DNA from: Terripilifer ovatus
GTDB lineage: Bacteria > Pseudomonadota > Alphaproteobacteria > Rhizobiales > Beijerinckiaceae
Direction: 5' to 3'
NCBI GenBank assembly: GCA_029222685.1
Contig: JARHVB010000085.1
Location: forward strand, 62,001-126,000
Length of the DNA stretch: 64,000 nucleotides
Shown: one piece after another, positions 33,186 through 40,888 of the stretch
How positions within the stretch are numbered: the stretch's first letter is position 1
Layout of the letters: every line of letters starts with the position of its first letter
Translations under genes and position numbers: made by a program
Notes under the pieces: generated by a model
Databases searched by the model: none
What the model saw: only the letters and a program-made list of their open reading frames with translations
What the model was told of the DNA's origin: nothing

Positions 33186-33485
33186 TCAGTAGTCGTAACC
33201 CAGCGGCCGGCCACCGTAATAGGAGTCGCGATAGACGCCGCGCTGCCGATAATAACCGTAAGCCGGCGGCGCATAGTATCCACGCTCCCGGTAGTAGTTG
33301 CGGCGCGGTCGATTGAAGTCGAAACATTGGCCGCTGCCGGTTGCGCAGCACTGCCCATATGGATTGCAGACTGTGCGAACCTGCATAAGGGAACTTGGCG
33401 CGGGGAGCGGCCCCGCGGGCATCGCGGCGGCAGAAGCGGTATAGACAATCGGCGCCGCGGCCGCGGCGATCAGCAGCTTTCTCAT
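33186..33485 (-). CDS. Small secreted Tyr/Gly/Arg-rich protein
   Basis: 99 residues: signal peptide MRKLLIAAAAAPIVYTASAAAMP, a Cys-containing segment (VCNPYGQCCATGSGQCFDF) and a C-terminal half of RNYYRERGYYAPPAYGYY-type repeats. Such small exported proteins are common in Rhizobiales and have no known function. GGAGCAATCTC precedes the ATG at 33485; upstream codons in the frame do not add signal features. It is convergent with the TadE/G-like gene. Confidence 0.75.
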   Translation of the reverse strand: MRKLLIAAAAAPIVYTASAAAMPAGPLPAPSSLMQVRTVCNPYGQCCATGSGQCFDFNRPRRNYYRERGYYAPPAYGYYRQRGVYRDSYYGGRPLGYDY

Positions 33486-33579
33486 GAGATTGCTCCTTCC
33501 GGTTTCAACATCAACCGTCAGGGCCAACCTTGGTTCCCAAGCCGGTTGACCTATTCAGGGTTCCTCGCCGGTTGAGCAA

Positions 33580-33616
33580 TAAAAAACCGAGGGCCGGATT
33601 TCTCCGCCTCGGTTCA
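33580..33616 (-). terminator. Intrinsic terminator, minus strand
   Basis: On the minus strand AACCGAGG...CCTCGGTT is followed by TTTTATT. Eight-base perfect stem with a T-run. No minus-strand gene ends here, so it may end a small RNA or a read-through transcript. Confidence 0.6.
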
Positions 33617-33854
33617 TTCCAACCCGTCCAGGTCGCCAACCCGTCCAGGCCGGAAGGCCCGCCGGTACATCCGCGGTCGAGCTGCTGCAGCTTGTGTGGG
33701 GTATTGCCAGCGCTTTTCCAAGGGTGTCCGACCTGACATGGGTGCCATTTCTTACCGGACACATGGGCCACACTGAGTTGGGAAAAAATAGACATACCAC
33801 ACGGTGCCGGTCTGCCTGCGCGCCTTACGAAGGCGCGGGAGGTCCCTTAAGCAA

Positions 33855-33904
33855 AAAAGTGCCCCTGCCTGGCCGGCCTGGGAGGGCGGCGGCCGGCAGG
33901 GGCG
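33855..33904 (-). terminator. Second minus-strand terminator-like hairpin
   Basis: On the minus strand GCCCCTGCC...GGCAGGGGC, a 9-base perfect stem extended by GGCC/GGCC pairing, is followed by ACTTTTTT. Again there is no recognised minus-strand gene upstream. Confidence 0.6.
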
Positions 33905-34023
33905 GATGGACGATGGCGACAACGCCCATCGCCTGAATGTTCCAGGCCTGCCGCGGTTCCGCGCGATGGAACGAAATCGCGCTTTCGTCGCTTTTATCGC
34001 CGTCCACACTCGGAGGATTTGCA

Positions 34024-34206
34024 ATGGCGACAAACAGGCCCGTCGGCGACAATGCCCGCAAGGGTGCGGTGCGCGGCCGTTCACAGCTTAAAACGAAGGT
34101 CGAAGGCGAAGAGCACTGGACCAAGCGCGGCAAAGACGGCCAATTCATGGATCAGAAAGCTGATCCGGGCGCGGAACCTTACAAAGGCGTCCGCAAAGAG
34201 AAGTAG
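34024..34206 (+). CDS. Small conserved basic protein
   Basis: 60 residues: MATNRPVGDNARKGAVRGRS, then QLKTKVEGEEHWTKRGKDGQ and FMDQKADPGAEPYKGVRKEK. Short, basic proteins with this GDN-RKGAV-RSQ...W-KR...FMD..PFKGV pattern are widespread in proteobacteria; function unknown. GGAGGATTT lies 6 bases before the ATG, a strong ribosome site. It stands alone downstream of the hairpin-rich gap. Confidence 0.75.
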   Translation: MATNRPVGDNARKGAVRGRSQLKTKVEGEEHWTKRGKDGQFMDQKADPGAEPYKGVRKEK

Positions 34207-34380
34207 ATTTTGCGCGCACCCGCGACACGGGCTAACCCCAGACCACATCGGGAGACATCAAAGGCGGTCCTGCCGGCCTTTGTGGAACCGGCTTCGCAAG
34301 CTCGTCGATACGGCGCCATCCGGCTCCCGCCGGGCGCATGAACCCAAGCCAGACGGCTATCGGATGGCGGCGCGGTCCGC

Positions 34381-34396
34381 GGGGGGGGGGGGGGGG
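34381..34396. repeat. Homopolymer of 16 G
   Basis: An uninterrupted run of 16 G between the small basic protein gene (ends 34206) and the 3' end of the small minus-strand operon (34419). Such long tracts are very rare in bacterial chromosomes; it is either a slippage-prone site or a sequencing/assembly artefact. Confidence 0.9.
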
Positions 34397-34418
34397 AGCG
34401 TGCAGCTTCGGAGCCACG

Positions 34419-34661
34419 CTATTCCACCTGGTCGGATATCTCGCCGAAGCGGGCCAGAATTTGGGCGGGCTGGAACTCTCCGATGTTAGGATCTCCAGTG
34501 CGTGAGAAGGCAATGGCTCCGGCGTTGACGGCGGCCATGGAGCGAGCGCCACGGATGGCGGTATTGGCCTGCTGATAGTCGCGTGCCTCACCGGCAACCA
34601 GATCGCCTTCTTCGTTTCGAACGAAGGGAAGCGCCACGTAATAGGTGATGTTCTCCGCCAT
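34419..34661 (-). CDS. Small conserved protein of unknown function
   Basis: 80 residues: MAENITYYVALPFVRNEEGD, then LVAGEARDYQQANTAIRGARSMAAVNAGAIAFSRTGDPNIGEFQPAQILARFGEI. It looks like a compact single-domain cytosolic protein and resembles short conserved hypotheticals of Rhizobiales. It begins 3 bases after the stop of the upstream small gene (34665), so the two are one operon, probably under the LexA-type box at 34989. Confidence 0.7.
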   Translation of the reverse strand: MAENITYYVALPFVRNEEGDLVAGEARDYQQANTAIRGARSMAAVNAGAIAFSRTGDPNIGEFQPAQILARFGEISDQVE

Positions 34662-34664
34662 GGC

Positions 34665-34925
34665 TTAAACCCTTGGCTTTCCCGCTGGCGCAGCCCCGGC
34701 GTCACCCCATCGCATGTGCATGGCCCATTCATCCTTATGCAAGGCCTTGATGGTGGTCTGCAGCACGTCATGAAGGATGCCGAGCACGACGTACAACTGA
34801 TCATCCCGCGGACAATCCGCCATGAAGGCGAGGACATCGCGTTCGAACGGCTTCACCCGTTGAAGCATTTCCTCGATTTTGTGCGTCGTAAGCGGGGTGG
34901 CGTCTTTTCGGTGGCGCGTACCCAT
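34665..34925 (-). CDS. Small helical protein, first gene of a likely SOS-regulated pair
   Basis: 86 residues from the ATG at 34925, which follows GGAGTTGATT. The sequence (THKIEEMLQRVKPFERDVLAFMADCPRDDQLYVVLGILHDVLQTTIKALHKDEW) is mostly amphipathic helix, ending with a Gly/Ala/Pro tail. No family recognised. A GAAC-N7-GAAC LexA box lies 64 bases upstream of the start, with no other minus-strand gene between, so DNA damage may induce this gene and the one after it. Confidence 0.65.
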   Translation of the reverse strand: MGTRHRKDATPLTTHKIEEMLQRVKPFERDVLAFMADCPRDDQLYVVLGILHDVLQTTIKALHKDEWAMHMRWGDAGAAPAGKPRV

Positions 34926-34988
34926 AATCAACTCCTTCCGGTCCCCACCGAAGGAAAGAGCCTAGAATCCTGCGAGACAACTCGTCAA

Positions 34989-35003
34989 GAACATAACAGG
35001 AAC
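34989..35003. promoter_or_regulatory. LexA (SOS) box, alphaproteobacterial type
   Basis: GAACATAACAGGAAC is an exact GAAC-N7-GAAC direct repeat, the LexA recognition form known in alphaproteobacteria, and the bases inside (GAACAT....GGAACAT) also fit the extended consensus. It is 64 bases before the minus-strand small operon and about 104 bases before the plus-strand gene at 35107. Confidence 0.65.
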
Positions 35004-35106
35004 ATTCCGCGTCCGGAACGGAGGTGGCGGAGCGGAGAGATCAACATTTGTTAATGGCAGGTCGCCGGCGCTCGCTTACAACGCTCATGGACTTACCGGG
35101 GGCCGC

Positions 35107-35340
35107 ATGCCTGAAGAGTTGGGACGGATCATTAGGGGAACGATAGAGGAGATCTGGACGGCTGAGTTCGACAGCGACGGTCGGCTTCAGGTCAAGTATG
35201 AACAAGTGGAAGTGGCCGGCAGCGCTGAAGCACGGCGCTATTTAAATCCTTACCAGATTTATGCATCTGATGCCCCGCGACCGATAAAAGATAAGTTGCT
35301 CGCAAAGGTGCTGTGGGCGGATGTTCGGCTCGCTGGCTAA
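35107..35340 (+). CDS. Small protein of unknown function
   Basis: 77 residues: MPEELGRIIRGTIEEIWTAE, then FDSDGRLQVKYEQVEVAGSAEARRYLNPYQIYASDAPRPIKDKLLAKVLWADVRLAG. The composition is protein-like and the DNA somewhat AT-richer than neighbours. A GGGGG run precedes the ATG. It lies on the far side of the LexA box, so it could share that control. No family recognised. Confidence 0.5.
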   Translation: MPEELGRIIRGTIEEIWTAEFDSDGRLQVKYEQVEVAGSAEARRYLNPYQIYASDAPRPIKDKLLAKVLWADVRLAG

Positions 35341-35402
35341 TCTGCGCGAACGATAGATCGAGAGCGAAAGAGAACACCTTGCCCAAACCGATCAAGCACA
35401 CG

Positions 35403-35573
35403 ATGAAAACCCATGACGAGCGCTTGCATGAATGCCAAACCGATCTGAAAAAGAAGTTCACCAAGTTCTGGCGCAAGGCGCAGAAAAAGGGATGGACCGA
35501 CGCGGATATTGCCAGCGCCGTCAAGTACCTGACAGAATCGGTGCCGGTCGCTCTGACCGGAAGCTCCAAATAG
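35403..35573 (+). CDS. Possible small basic protein
   Basis: 56 residues from the ATG at 35403: MKTHDERLHECQTDLKKKFT, KFWRKAQKKGWTDADIASAVKYLTES. The frame is open further upstream (a TTG at 35379 would add TLPKPIKH-like residues) but with no good start. The middle reads as a basic helix followed by a possible short helix-turn-helix-like stretch (WTDADIASAVKYL). No family recognised. Confidence 0.45.
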   Translation: MKTHDERLHECQTDLKKKFTKFWRKAQKKGWTDADIASAVKYLTESVPVALTGSSK

Positions 35574-35745
35574 GCTTGGCCGAGCGGTGCTGCTGACGGC
35601 TACTTGCGCCGCGAGGTTTGTCGGTGCCGAACCTCCGCGCGCGGTGTTCGGCCGGCGAAAGGTGCGCCAATTCTCTTGTCCGCCTTGCGTCGAATAGGGT
35701 CTCCTTTTACGCTGCCAATAGCAGCGACTCCGGCGGGAGGCGGAC

Positions 35746-35982
35746 GTGACGGACAGAACCGAACTGATACAGCGCCTGCGCCTGCGCGCAGTTGAGATTC
35801 ATCGCGTCGGCGATGTGGCGCGGGCTCAATTGATCGGCCGAACCATAGAGCTCCTGCTATACGACGAGCATCCGAGCTTTGGCCGTGCCGTTGCATCCGA
35901 ATTGAAGCTGGCTGCGACCGCATTGAAGGACCAGCCGACGCGAGCGCTGATCCACGACGCATTGCGGGAATTGGAGCCGTAG
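35746..35982 (+). CDS. Possible 78-residue helical protein
   Basis: A GTG start at 35746 preceded by GGCGGGAGG. The product is helical throughout (ELIQRLRLRAVEIHRVGDVARAQLIGRTIELLLYDEHPSFGRAVASELKLAATALKDQP) with regular Leu/Ala spacing. Could be a small conserved hypothetical; nothing indicates function. Confidence 0.45.
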   Translation: MTDRTELIQRLRLRAVEIHRVGDVARAQLIGRTIELLLYDEHPSFGRAVASELKLAATALKDQPTRALIHDALRELEP

Positions 35983-36168
35983 GAAGAGGTTCGTGATCCA
36001 AAGGGATCAACCTTCCAGAACGGAAATTCTTGGTCTTCTTGGCATGCCGGCAGCGGAACTGGCCCAGCCTCCAAATCTGGCGTCCTGCGCGGCGTTGCCG
36101 CTTCGGGAGATCACCCTACGCCTTCGGCTTCAGGTGGCCTGCCACCCGAAGCCCGTCAGGGCATAGGC

Positions 36169-36258
36169 TGGCGGAGGGAGCGGGATTCGAACCCGCGATA
36201 CGGTTTCCCGTATACACACTTTCCAGGCGTGCGCCTTCAACCACTCGGCCACCCCTCC
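36169..36258 (-). tRNA. tRNA-Ser, anticodon GGA
   Basis: Minus strand reads GGAGGGGTGGCCGAGTGG... with a CGCCTGGAAAGTGTG anticodon arm (anticodon GGA, serine), a long variable arm TACGGGAAACCGTA typical of class II tRNAs, the T-arm GCGGG-TTCGAAT-CCCGC, and acceptor TCCCTCC-G followed by an encoded CCA. Reads UCC and UCU codons. Confidence 0.97.
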
Positions 36259-36481
36259 GGACTATTGGAGTGCGCACGCATATTACCTGCGTCCCCTTCG
36301 GACAACCCCAAAGACCGCCCTTGGCGGAAATTTCCGCAGCAACACGCTGGAAAAGTCGGAATTTTCCGCCGTTTCCGTCGGATAGGTCCGCAAAACCATG
36401 TTGCCGCCCGGCGTGGACAGCGGCGGCCGGCAGGTTTAATCAGCTTTTGACTGAAATGCTTCGTTTGACGCGGGTCCGCCC

Positions 36482-36805
36482 ATGTTTCGTCTTTTGTTGC
36501 GCACCATCGGCGTGCTGTTGCTCGCCGCCGGCTGCGCCATGCTCATCATCGACGGGACCAGGTCCATTGCCGGCTCGTCGCTGCAGATGACGCCTCTGGG
36601 CGAAACCTGTTTCAAGCTGTTCCCGACCACATTCCCACTGCTGCAGCCGGCGGTCGAGCGGCAGATCCATCCGCTGCTCTGGGATCCGTTCCTGCTCGGC
36701 TTCTTCCTGCTGCCGACCTGGCTGGTGCTGACCCTGTTCGGCCTGCTGTTCTTCTGGGTGGCGCGGCGGCGGGCCGCCGCCATCGGCTATTCCAGCCGCC
36801 CGTGA
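36482..36805 (+). CDS. Small inner-membrane protein of unknown function
   Basis: 107 residues with two membrane helices: FRLLLRTIGVLLLAAGCAML near the N-terminus and LLGFFLLPTWLVLTLFGLLFFW near the C-terminus, ending in a basic tail. Between them is a short periplasmic loop (DGTRSIAGSSLQMTPLGETCFKLF). Conserved hypothetical proteins of this form occur across Rhizobiales; no function known. It is convergent with mepA. Confidence 0.75.
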   Translation: MFRLLLRTIGVLLLAAGCAMLIIDGTRSIAGSSLQMTPLGETCFKLFPTTFPLLQPAVERQIHPLLWDPFLLGFFLLPTWLVLTLFGLLFFWVARRRAAAIGYSSRP

Positions 36806-36828
36806 ACGAATCCGGCCGCTTCCGCGGG

Positions 36829-37785
36829 CTACGGCGCATCGAGCACCTGCCGGCAGGCCGGCGGCAGTTGCGCCATGGTCAGCGGCGGCTTCGGCTTCCA
36901 GTTGGGATTGGGCTTGGGGTGGAGCACCGCATCCGAAAACCACCAGTCGAGCTGATCGCAGCCGTCGCCTGAGGGTGGCGGCTCCTGCGGCGCGCAGCCC
37001 TCGGACCCGGCAGGGCAGGTGATGCGCACATGGAAATGGTAGTTGTGCTCGTAATAGGGGCGCACCTTCGCCAGCCATGAGCGGTTGCCGGTGGCCTGCC
37101 GGCACATCGCCTTCTTGATCGCCGGGTTGACGAAAATCCGCTCCACTTCGCGCTGCTGCGCGGCGATGCGGACCAGGTCCATGTGATTGGTGGTCCAGCG
37201 CGCCGGATCGATGTCGAGCTTGTCGGGCCGCACCATGTCGATGGCCGACATCTCCTCGCGCTCGGCGCGGGTCAGGCTGCGGTTCGGCATCGGCGTCAGC
37301 CAGATGTCGGCGTCGAGGCCGATCTGATGCGAGGCATGGCCGGTGAACATCGGGCCGCCGCGCGGCTGCGACATGTCGCCGACGAGCAGCCCGTTCCAGA
37401 CGCCCTCCTGCCTGGCCTGCCGGGCAATCCGCTCCAGCATGGCGATGAGGGCAGGGTGGCCCCAGTTGCGATTGCGCGACAGGCGCATCACCTGCCAGGC
37501 GTCGCCGTTGACCGGCAGCGCCTCGCCGCCCGCCAGACAGCCCTTCGAATAAAACCCGATCGACCGCGGCGCGGAGTCGGTCGGCTCGGTCTTGCGCCCG
37601 AAGAGCTGCTTGGCCGGTGTCCTTGGATCGTTCGGATGGGCCAGCGGCGGCAGCGGCTTGGGATTGACCGACCCCTTGTCCTGCGACAGCGCGAAAGAGC
37701 CCCCGCCAAGCAGCACGACGGCGACGATCGCGCCGCAAACCGCGGTGGAAGAGAGGCCTTTCAAGGCCCTTTTTGCCGTCATCAT
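36829..37785 (-). CDS. mepA: Penicillin-insensitive murein endopeptidase MepA
   Basis: 318 residues from the second ATG (37785), which puts a membrane/signal helix (AVCGAIVAVVLLGGGSFALSQ) near the N-terminus; a start at 37854 is possible. The M74 zinc-peptidase motifs are complete: GDMSQPRGGPMFTGHASHQIGLDADIW (His and Asp ligands), HMDLVRIAA, and NYHFHVRITCP (His). The enzyme cuts D-Ala-meso-DAP cross-bridges in the periplasm. It fits with the two L,D-transpeptidases and AmgK-MurU recycling genes elsewhere in the window. Confidence 0.93.
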   Translation of the reverse strand: MMTAKRALKGLSSTAVCGAIVAVVLLGGGSFALSQDKGSVNPKPLPPLAHPNDPRTPAKQLFGRKTEPTDSAPRSIGFYSKGCLAGGEALPVNGDAWQVMRLSRNRNWGHPALIAMLERIARQARQEGVWNGLLVGDMSQPRGGPMFTGHASHQIGLDADIWLTPMPNRSLTRAEREEMSAIDMVRPDKLDIDPARWTTNHMDLVRIAAQQREVERIFVNPAIKKAMCRQATGNRSWLAKVRPYYEHNYHFHVRITCPAGSEGCAPQEPPPSGDGCDQLDWWFSDAVLHPKPNPNWKPKPPLTMAQLPPACRQVLDAP

Positions 37786-37932
37786 GCCCGAATCCTGAGC
37801 GTCCCGGAAAGGGACACGATGCGAGGCAAGGTGTTTACGGATGGTTAAGGACATCGGTCGTGCCGGGATTGATTGTTGCCATGGGTCGAATCGGGTTCAA
37901 TGGATTTTTGAAGACGAACGGGGCGGCGCGAC

Positions 37933-38577
37933 GTGCTTGACGACTACCGGCTTTTCACCACGCAGATCGTCATTCTCTGGGCGGTGCTGGACCCGCTCAG
38001 CCATCTGACGCTTTTCATGGGCGCCACAACGTCGCTCGCCGTCGCTGATCGCCGACGCGCCGCCTGGCTGAGCGTGGTGATTGCTTTCGGCATCCTGACG
38101 GGATTTGCCCTGCTCGGCCCGTTGCTGCTGCGGGCGATGGGCGTCTCGCTGCTGTCGTTCCAGATCGCCGGCGGCGTCATCGTCTTCCTGTTTGCCATCA
38201 ACATGGTTCTGGGCGAAGCCCATCAGGGCGAGCCCCATCAGAACGCCTCGCCGGATGCGGGCGAGAATGCAACGTCCATCGCGATCTATCCGCTCGCAAC
38301 GCCGATCATCGCGGGGCCCGGCTCGATGCTGACGATCCTGCTCCTGATGGACAACAATCGCTATTCGGCATTTCAGCAGGCGATAACGATCGCCGCGCTC
38401 GCCGTTATCATGGTCGCATTGCTTGGCATCTTCCTGGCAGGCGAATACATTGGCCGCGTCCTCGGCGTCCACGGCGCAAACCTGATCCGCAGGATCATGG
38501 GCCTGATCCTGGCGGCGCTCGCCGTCAATATGATCCTGAGCGCGCTCGCGCTCTGGCTGCGCCTGCCGGAAATTTGA
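37933..38577 (+). CDS. MarC-family integral membrane protein
   Basis: 214 residues with six hydrophobic helices: IVILWAVLDPLSHLTLFMGAT, LSVVIAFGILTGFALLGPLLL, FQIAGGVIVFLFAINMV, then IAIYPLATPIIAGPGSMLTI, which is the characteristic YPLA-PIIAGPG of the MarC family. Members were once linked to antibiotic resistance but no transport function is proven. The start is GTG. It diverges from mepA and is followed 17 bases later by a GNAT gene. Confidence 0.9.
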   Translation: MLDDYRLFTTQIVILWAVLDPLSHLTLFMGATTSLAVADRRRAAWLSVVIAFGILTGFALLGPLLLRAMGVSLLSFQIAGGVIVFLFAINMVLGEAHQGEPHQNASPDAGENATSIAIYPLATPIIAGPGSMLTILLLMDNNRYSAFQQAITIAALAVIMVALLGIFLAGEYIGRVLGVHGANLIRRIMGLILAALAVNMILSALALWLRLPEI

Positions 38578-38594
38578 AACATCACAGGCGTCAC

Positions 38595-39014
38595 ATGCAG
38601 ACAGACGTGCGCGAGATGCGCGACGAGGACATCGAACAGGTGGTTGCGCTATGGACGGCCGCGGGGATCACGCGGCCGTGGAACGACCCCTATCGCGATA
38701 TAGACTTCGCCCGCGCCGGCGATCATTCGACGGTCCTGGTAGCGGTCACTGCGCAGCGCGTCGTCGCAACCGCCATGGTGGGCGAGGATGGCCATCGCGG
38801 CTGGGTCTACTATGTCGCGGCTGATCCCGACCATCATTCGCAAGGCCTTGGGCGCACCATCATGACCGCCGCCGAACAATGGCTCATCTCGCGCGGCATC
38901 TGGAAGATCCAATTGCTGGTACGCGGCGACAACAAGGCGGTCGTAAGTTTCTACGAACATCTCGGCTATCACGATACCGGAACCGTGTGCATGCAGAAGG
39001 TGCTTCAGGCGTAG
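38595..39014 (+). CDS. GNAT acetyltransferase, YpeA type
   Basis: 139 residues. The pattern VREMRDEDIEQVVALWTAAGITRPWNDPYRDI, GWVYYVAADPDHHSQGLGRTIMTAAE (acetyl-CoA loop) and NKAVVSFYEHLGYHD is that of the YpeA/RimI-like family. The ATG at 38595 was preferred over a TTG seven codons upstream. Downstream of MarC on the same strand; acceptor unknown. Confidence 0.9.
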   Translation: MQTDVREMRDEDIEQVVALWTAAGITRPWNDPYRDIDFARAGDHSTVLVAVTAQRVVATAMVGEDGHRGWVYYVAADPDHHSQGLGRTIMTAAEQWLISRGIWKIQLLVRGDNKAVVSFYEHLGYHDTGTVCMQKVLQA

Positions 39015-39201
39015 GAGCGGTCACCGCCCTCATCCGCCCCTCGCGCTGCCAGGTGGCCCTTGCGCAGCAAGGGTCGGATGAGGGTGCCATATCCGCTCTC
39101 TTCCTTGACTCACGTTCACGCCCCTCCGATCATCTGCATGGGAGAAACGCCGGCCAGCTGTCGCGTCACGCGCGGCTGGACGCACCATGGGGGAGGGGAT
39201 C

Positions 39202-40230
39202 ATGCCGACATGTCCGGGGCTGTTGCACCGAGTGGCCGCTGCTGCGCTGCTTGTTCTGTCGCTTGGTGTCGCGCTGCCGGCCGGCGCGCAATCGGCTCAA
39301 GTTCCTGCCGCCAAAGATCCCGCGCCCGATTATCCTGCCCGCCCGGTCACGCTCATCGTGCCGTTCGCGCCGGGTGGCGGCACCGACATTCTGGCGCGGC
39401 TGATCGCGTTGAAGCTCGAAGAGGCCTGGGGCAAGTCTTTCGTCGTCGAGAACCGGCCCGGCGCCGGCGGCATCGTCGGTGCGCAGGCGACGGCCCGCGC
39501 CGTGCCCGATGGCTATACCCTGCTGCTCGCCTCTGTCACCAATCTAGCCGTCAACGCGACGCTCTACAAGAAACTGCCCTATGATCCTTTGGTCGATTTC
39601 GTGCCGCTGGCGCTGGCTGCCGCGACGCCCTTCGTGCTGGTGGTCAATCCGGCCCTGCCCGTCAAAAGCGTCGCCGAGTTCATCGCCTATGCCAGGGCGC
39701 GGCCGGGCCAGCTCAATTACGCCACCTCCGGCCCCGGCGTGCCGCACCATCTCTATATCGAGATGCTGAGCGCCATGACCGGCCTCAGGATGATCCAGGT
39801 GCCCTATAAGGGCAGCCTGCCGGCGCTTAATGACGTGGCGGCCGGCCATGTGCCGCTGATGATGGTCGATCTCGGCCCGGCGCTCGGGCCTATCCAGGGC
39901 GGCATGGTGCGCCCGCTCGGCGTTTCCATCGCCCGCCGCATCGACATGCTCAAGGACGTGCCGCCGATCGCCGACACCGTGCCGGGCTTCGACGCCGCCG
40001 GCTGGTTCATGGTGGCGGCGCCCGGCGCCACGCCGCGTCCCATCGTCGACAAGCTGCACGATGAACTGGCGCGCCTTCTGGCGACGCCGGAGGCGGCCAA
40101 CCAGCTTCTCAAAGCAGGTCTCTTGCCGATGGAGAGCCGATCGGTCGCCGACCTGCAGACGTTCGTGCGCAGCGAAATCGCCCGCTGGGGCGATATCGTC
40201 CGCAAGGCCGGCATCGAAGGCACATTTTGA
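39202..40230 (+). CDS. Bug/TctC-type periplasmic binding protein, orphan
   Basis: 342 residues, classical Bug: signal peptide ending LPAGAQ, then YPARPVTLIVPFAPGGGTDI, VVENRPGAGGIVGAQATAR, GYTLLLASVTNLAVN and YATSGPGVPHHLYIEMLSA. ATG at 39202 follows GGGGGAGGGG, which itself contains an upstream in-frame ATG (39187). It stands away from the other Bug genes by 11 kb and has no permease or enzyme partner nearby. Confidence 0.9.
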   Translation: MPTCPGLLHRVAAAALLVLSLGVALPAGAQSAQVPAAKDPAPDYPARPVTLIVPFAPGGGTDILARLIALKLEEAWGKSFVVENRPGAGGIVGAQATARAVPDGYTLLLASVTNLAVNATLYKKLPYDPLVDFVPLALAAATPFVLVVNPALPVKSVAEFIAYARARPGQLNYATSGPGVPHHLYIEMLSAMTGLRMIQVPYKGSLPALNDVAAGHVPLMMVDLGPALGPIQGGMVRPLGVSIARRIDMLKDVPPIADTVPGFDAAGWFMVAAPGATPRPIVDKLHDELARLLATPEAANQLLKAGLLPMESRSVADLQTFVRSEIARWGDIVRKAGIEGTF

Positions 40231-40234
40231 CGGC

Positions 40235-40588
40235 TCACATCTCCAGCAAGGTGCTGAAGCCGCCGTAGATCATGCGCTTGGCATCGAACGGAGCATTGGC
40301 CATGCCGTCCTTGAGGCGCGGATCGGCCATCACCTTGGCGTTGATGGCATCGCGTTTTTCGCGGGATTCGTAGGTGATCCACGAAAACACGACGATTTCG
40401 TCTTCTTTCGCCTGCACCGCGCGGGGAAACGAGGTCAGTTCGCCATAGGGGACGTCGTCGGCGACACATTCCACATATTTGAGCGCGCCATGTTCCTTCC
40501 AGACCTCGCCGGCGAGCGTCGCCAGCTTCCTGTAGGCCTCGATATTCTGCTTCGGCACGGCCACCACAAATCCGTCGACATAGGCCAT
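40235..40588 (-). CDS. DUF1428 domain protein
   Basis: 117 residues: MAYVDGFVVAVPKQNIEAYR, KEHGALKYVECVADDVPYGELTSFPRAVQAKEDEIVVFSWITYESREKRDAINAKVMADPRL, then KRMIYGGFSTLLEM. This is the DUF1428 (dimeric alpha-beta barrel, YbaA-like) family of unknown function. AAAGGAGACTT precedes the ATG at 40588. Convergent with the Bug gene, only 4 bases apart. Confidence 0.92.
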   Translation of the reverse strand: MAYVDGFVVAVPKQNIEAYRKLATLAGEVWKEHGALKYVECVADDVPYGELTSFPRAVQAKEDEIVVFSWITYESREKRDAINAKVMADPRLKDGMANAPFDAKRMIYGGFSTLLEM

Positions 40589-40888
40589 GGAAGTCTCCTT
40601 TCTTTGGTACCTTCTCCAGGACGAATGAGCCGATCGCAATCCGACATGAGGCCTGACTGTGCCGCTCTCGCAGGACACGAATGTATCCCGCGGGCCATCG
40701 GTTCGCCTCCGCAACGGCACGGAAGCAAACGTTCGGGATCAGGCTTCGCTAACCCAATCCGTCAACCAATCCGCCGGAATCGCACTTTACGCCGCGACGG
40801 GAAACAGCGATGCTTGCCTTGGATGCGGCCGTATCAAGGCAGTCCGCGCGTCCAGCGCGGCGATCGCCAGAGTTCGGGGGTTTGCGTT

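Larger units (their letters stand above)
33486..34023. other. 538-base gap with minus-strand terminator hairpins
   Basis: Short frames exist on both strands but none looks real. Noted: two T-tailed hairpins on the minus strand (33580-33616 and 33855-33904), a CGCGCCTT-ACG-AAGGCGCG hairpin at about 33819-33837, and a 14-base direct repeat CCAACCCGTCCAGG at 33619 and 33636. The gap may encode small RNAs. Confidence 0.45.

Noticed and set aside
33511-33795. 94-codon minus-strand frame in the hairpin-rich gap
   Set aside because: It contains the terminator hairpin at 33580-33616 and a direct repeat; no ribosome site or family similarity, so kept only as a possible small-RNA region.
36440-37738. 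432-codon minus-strand frame near mepA
   Set aside because: Same-strand out-of-frame shadow of mepA and antisense of the small membrane protein; extremely Arg/Ala-rich.
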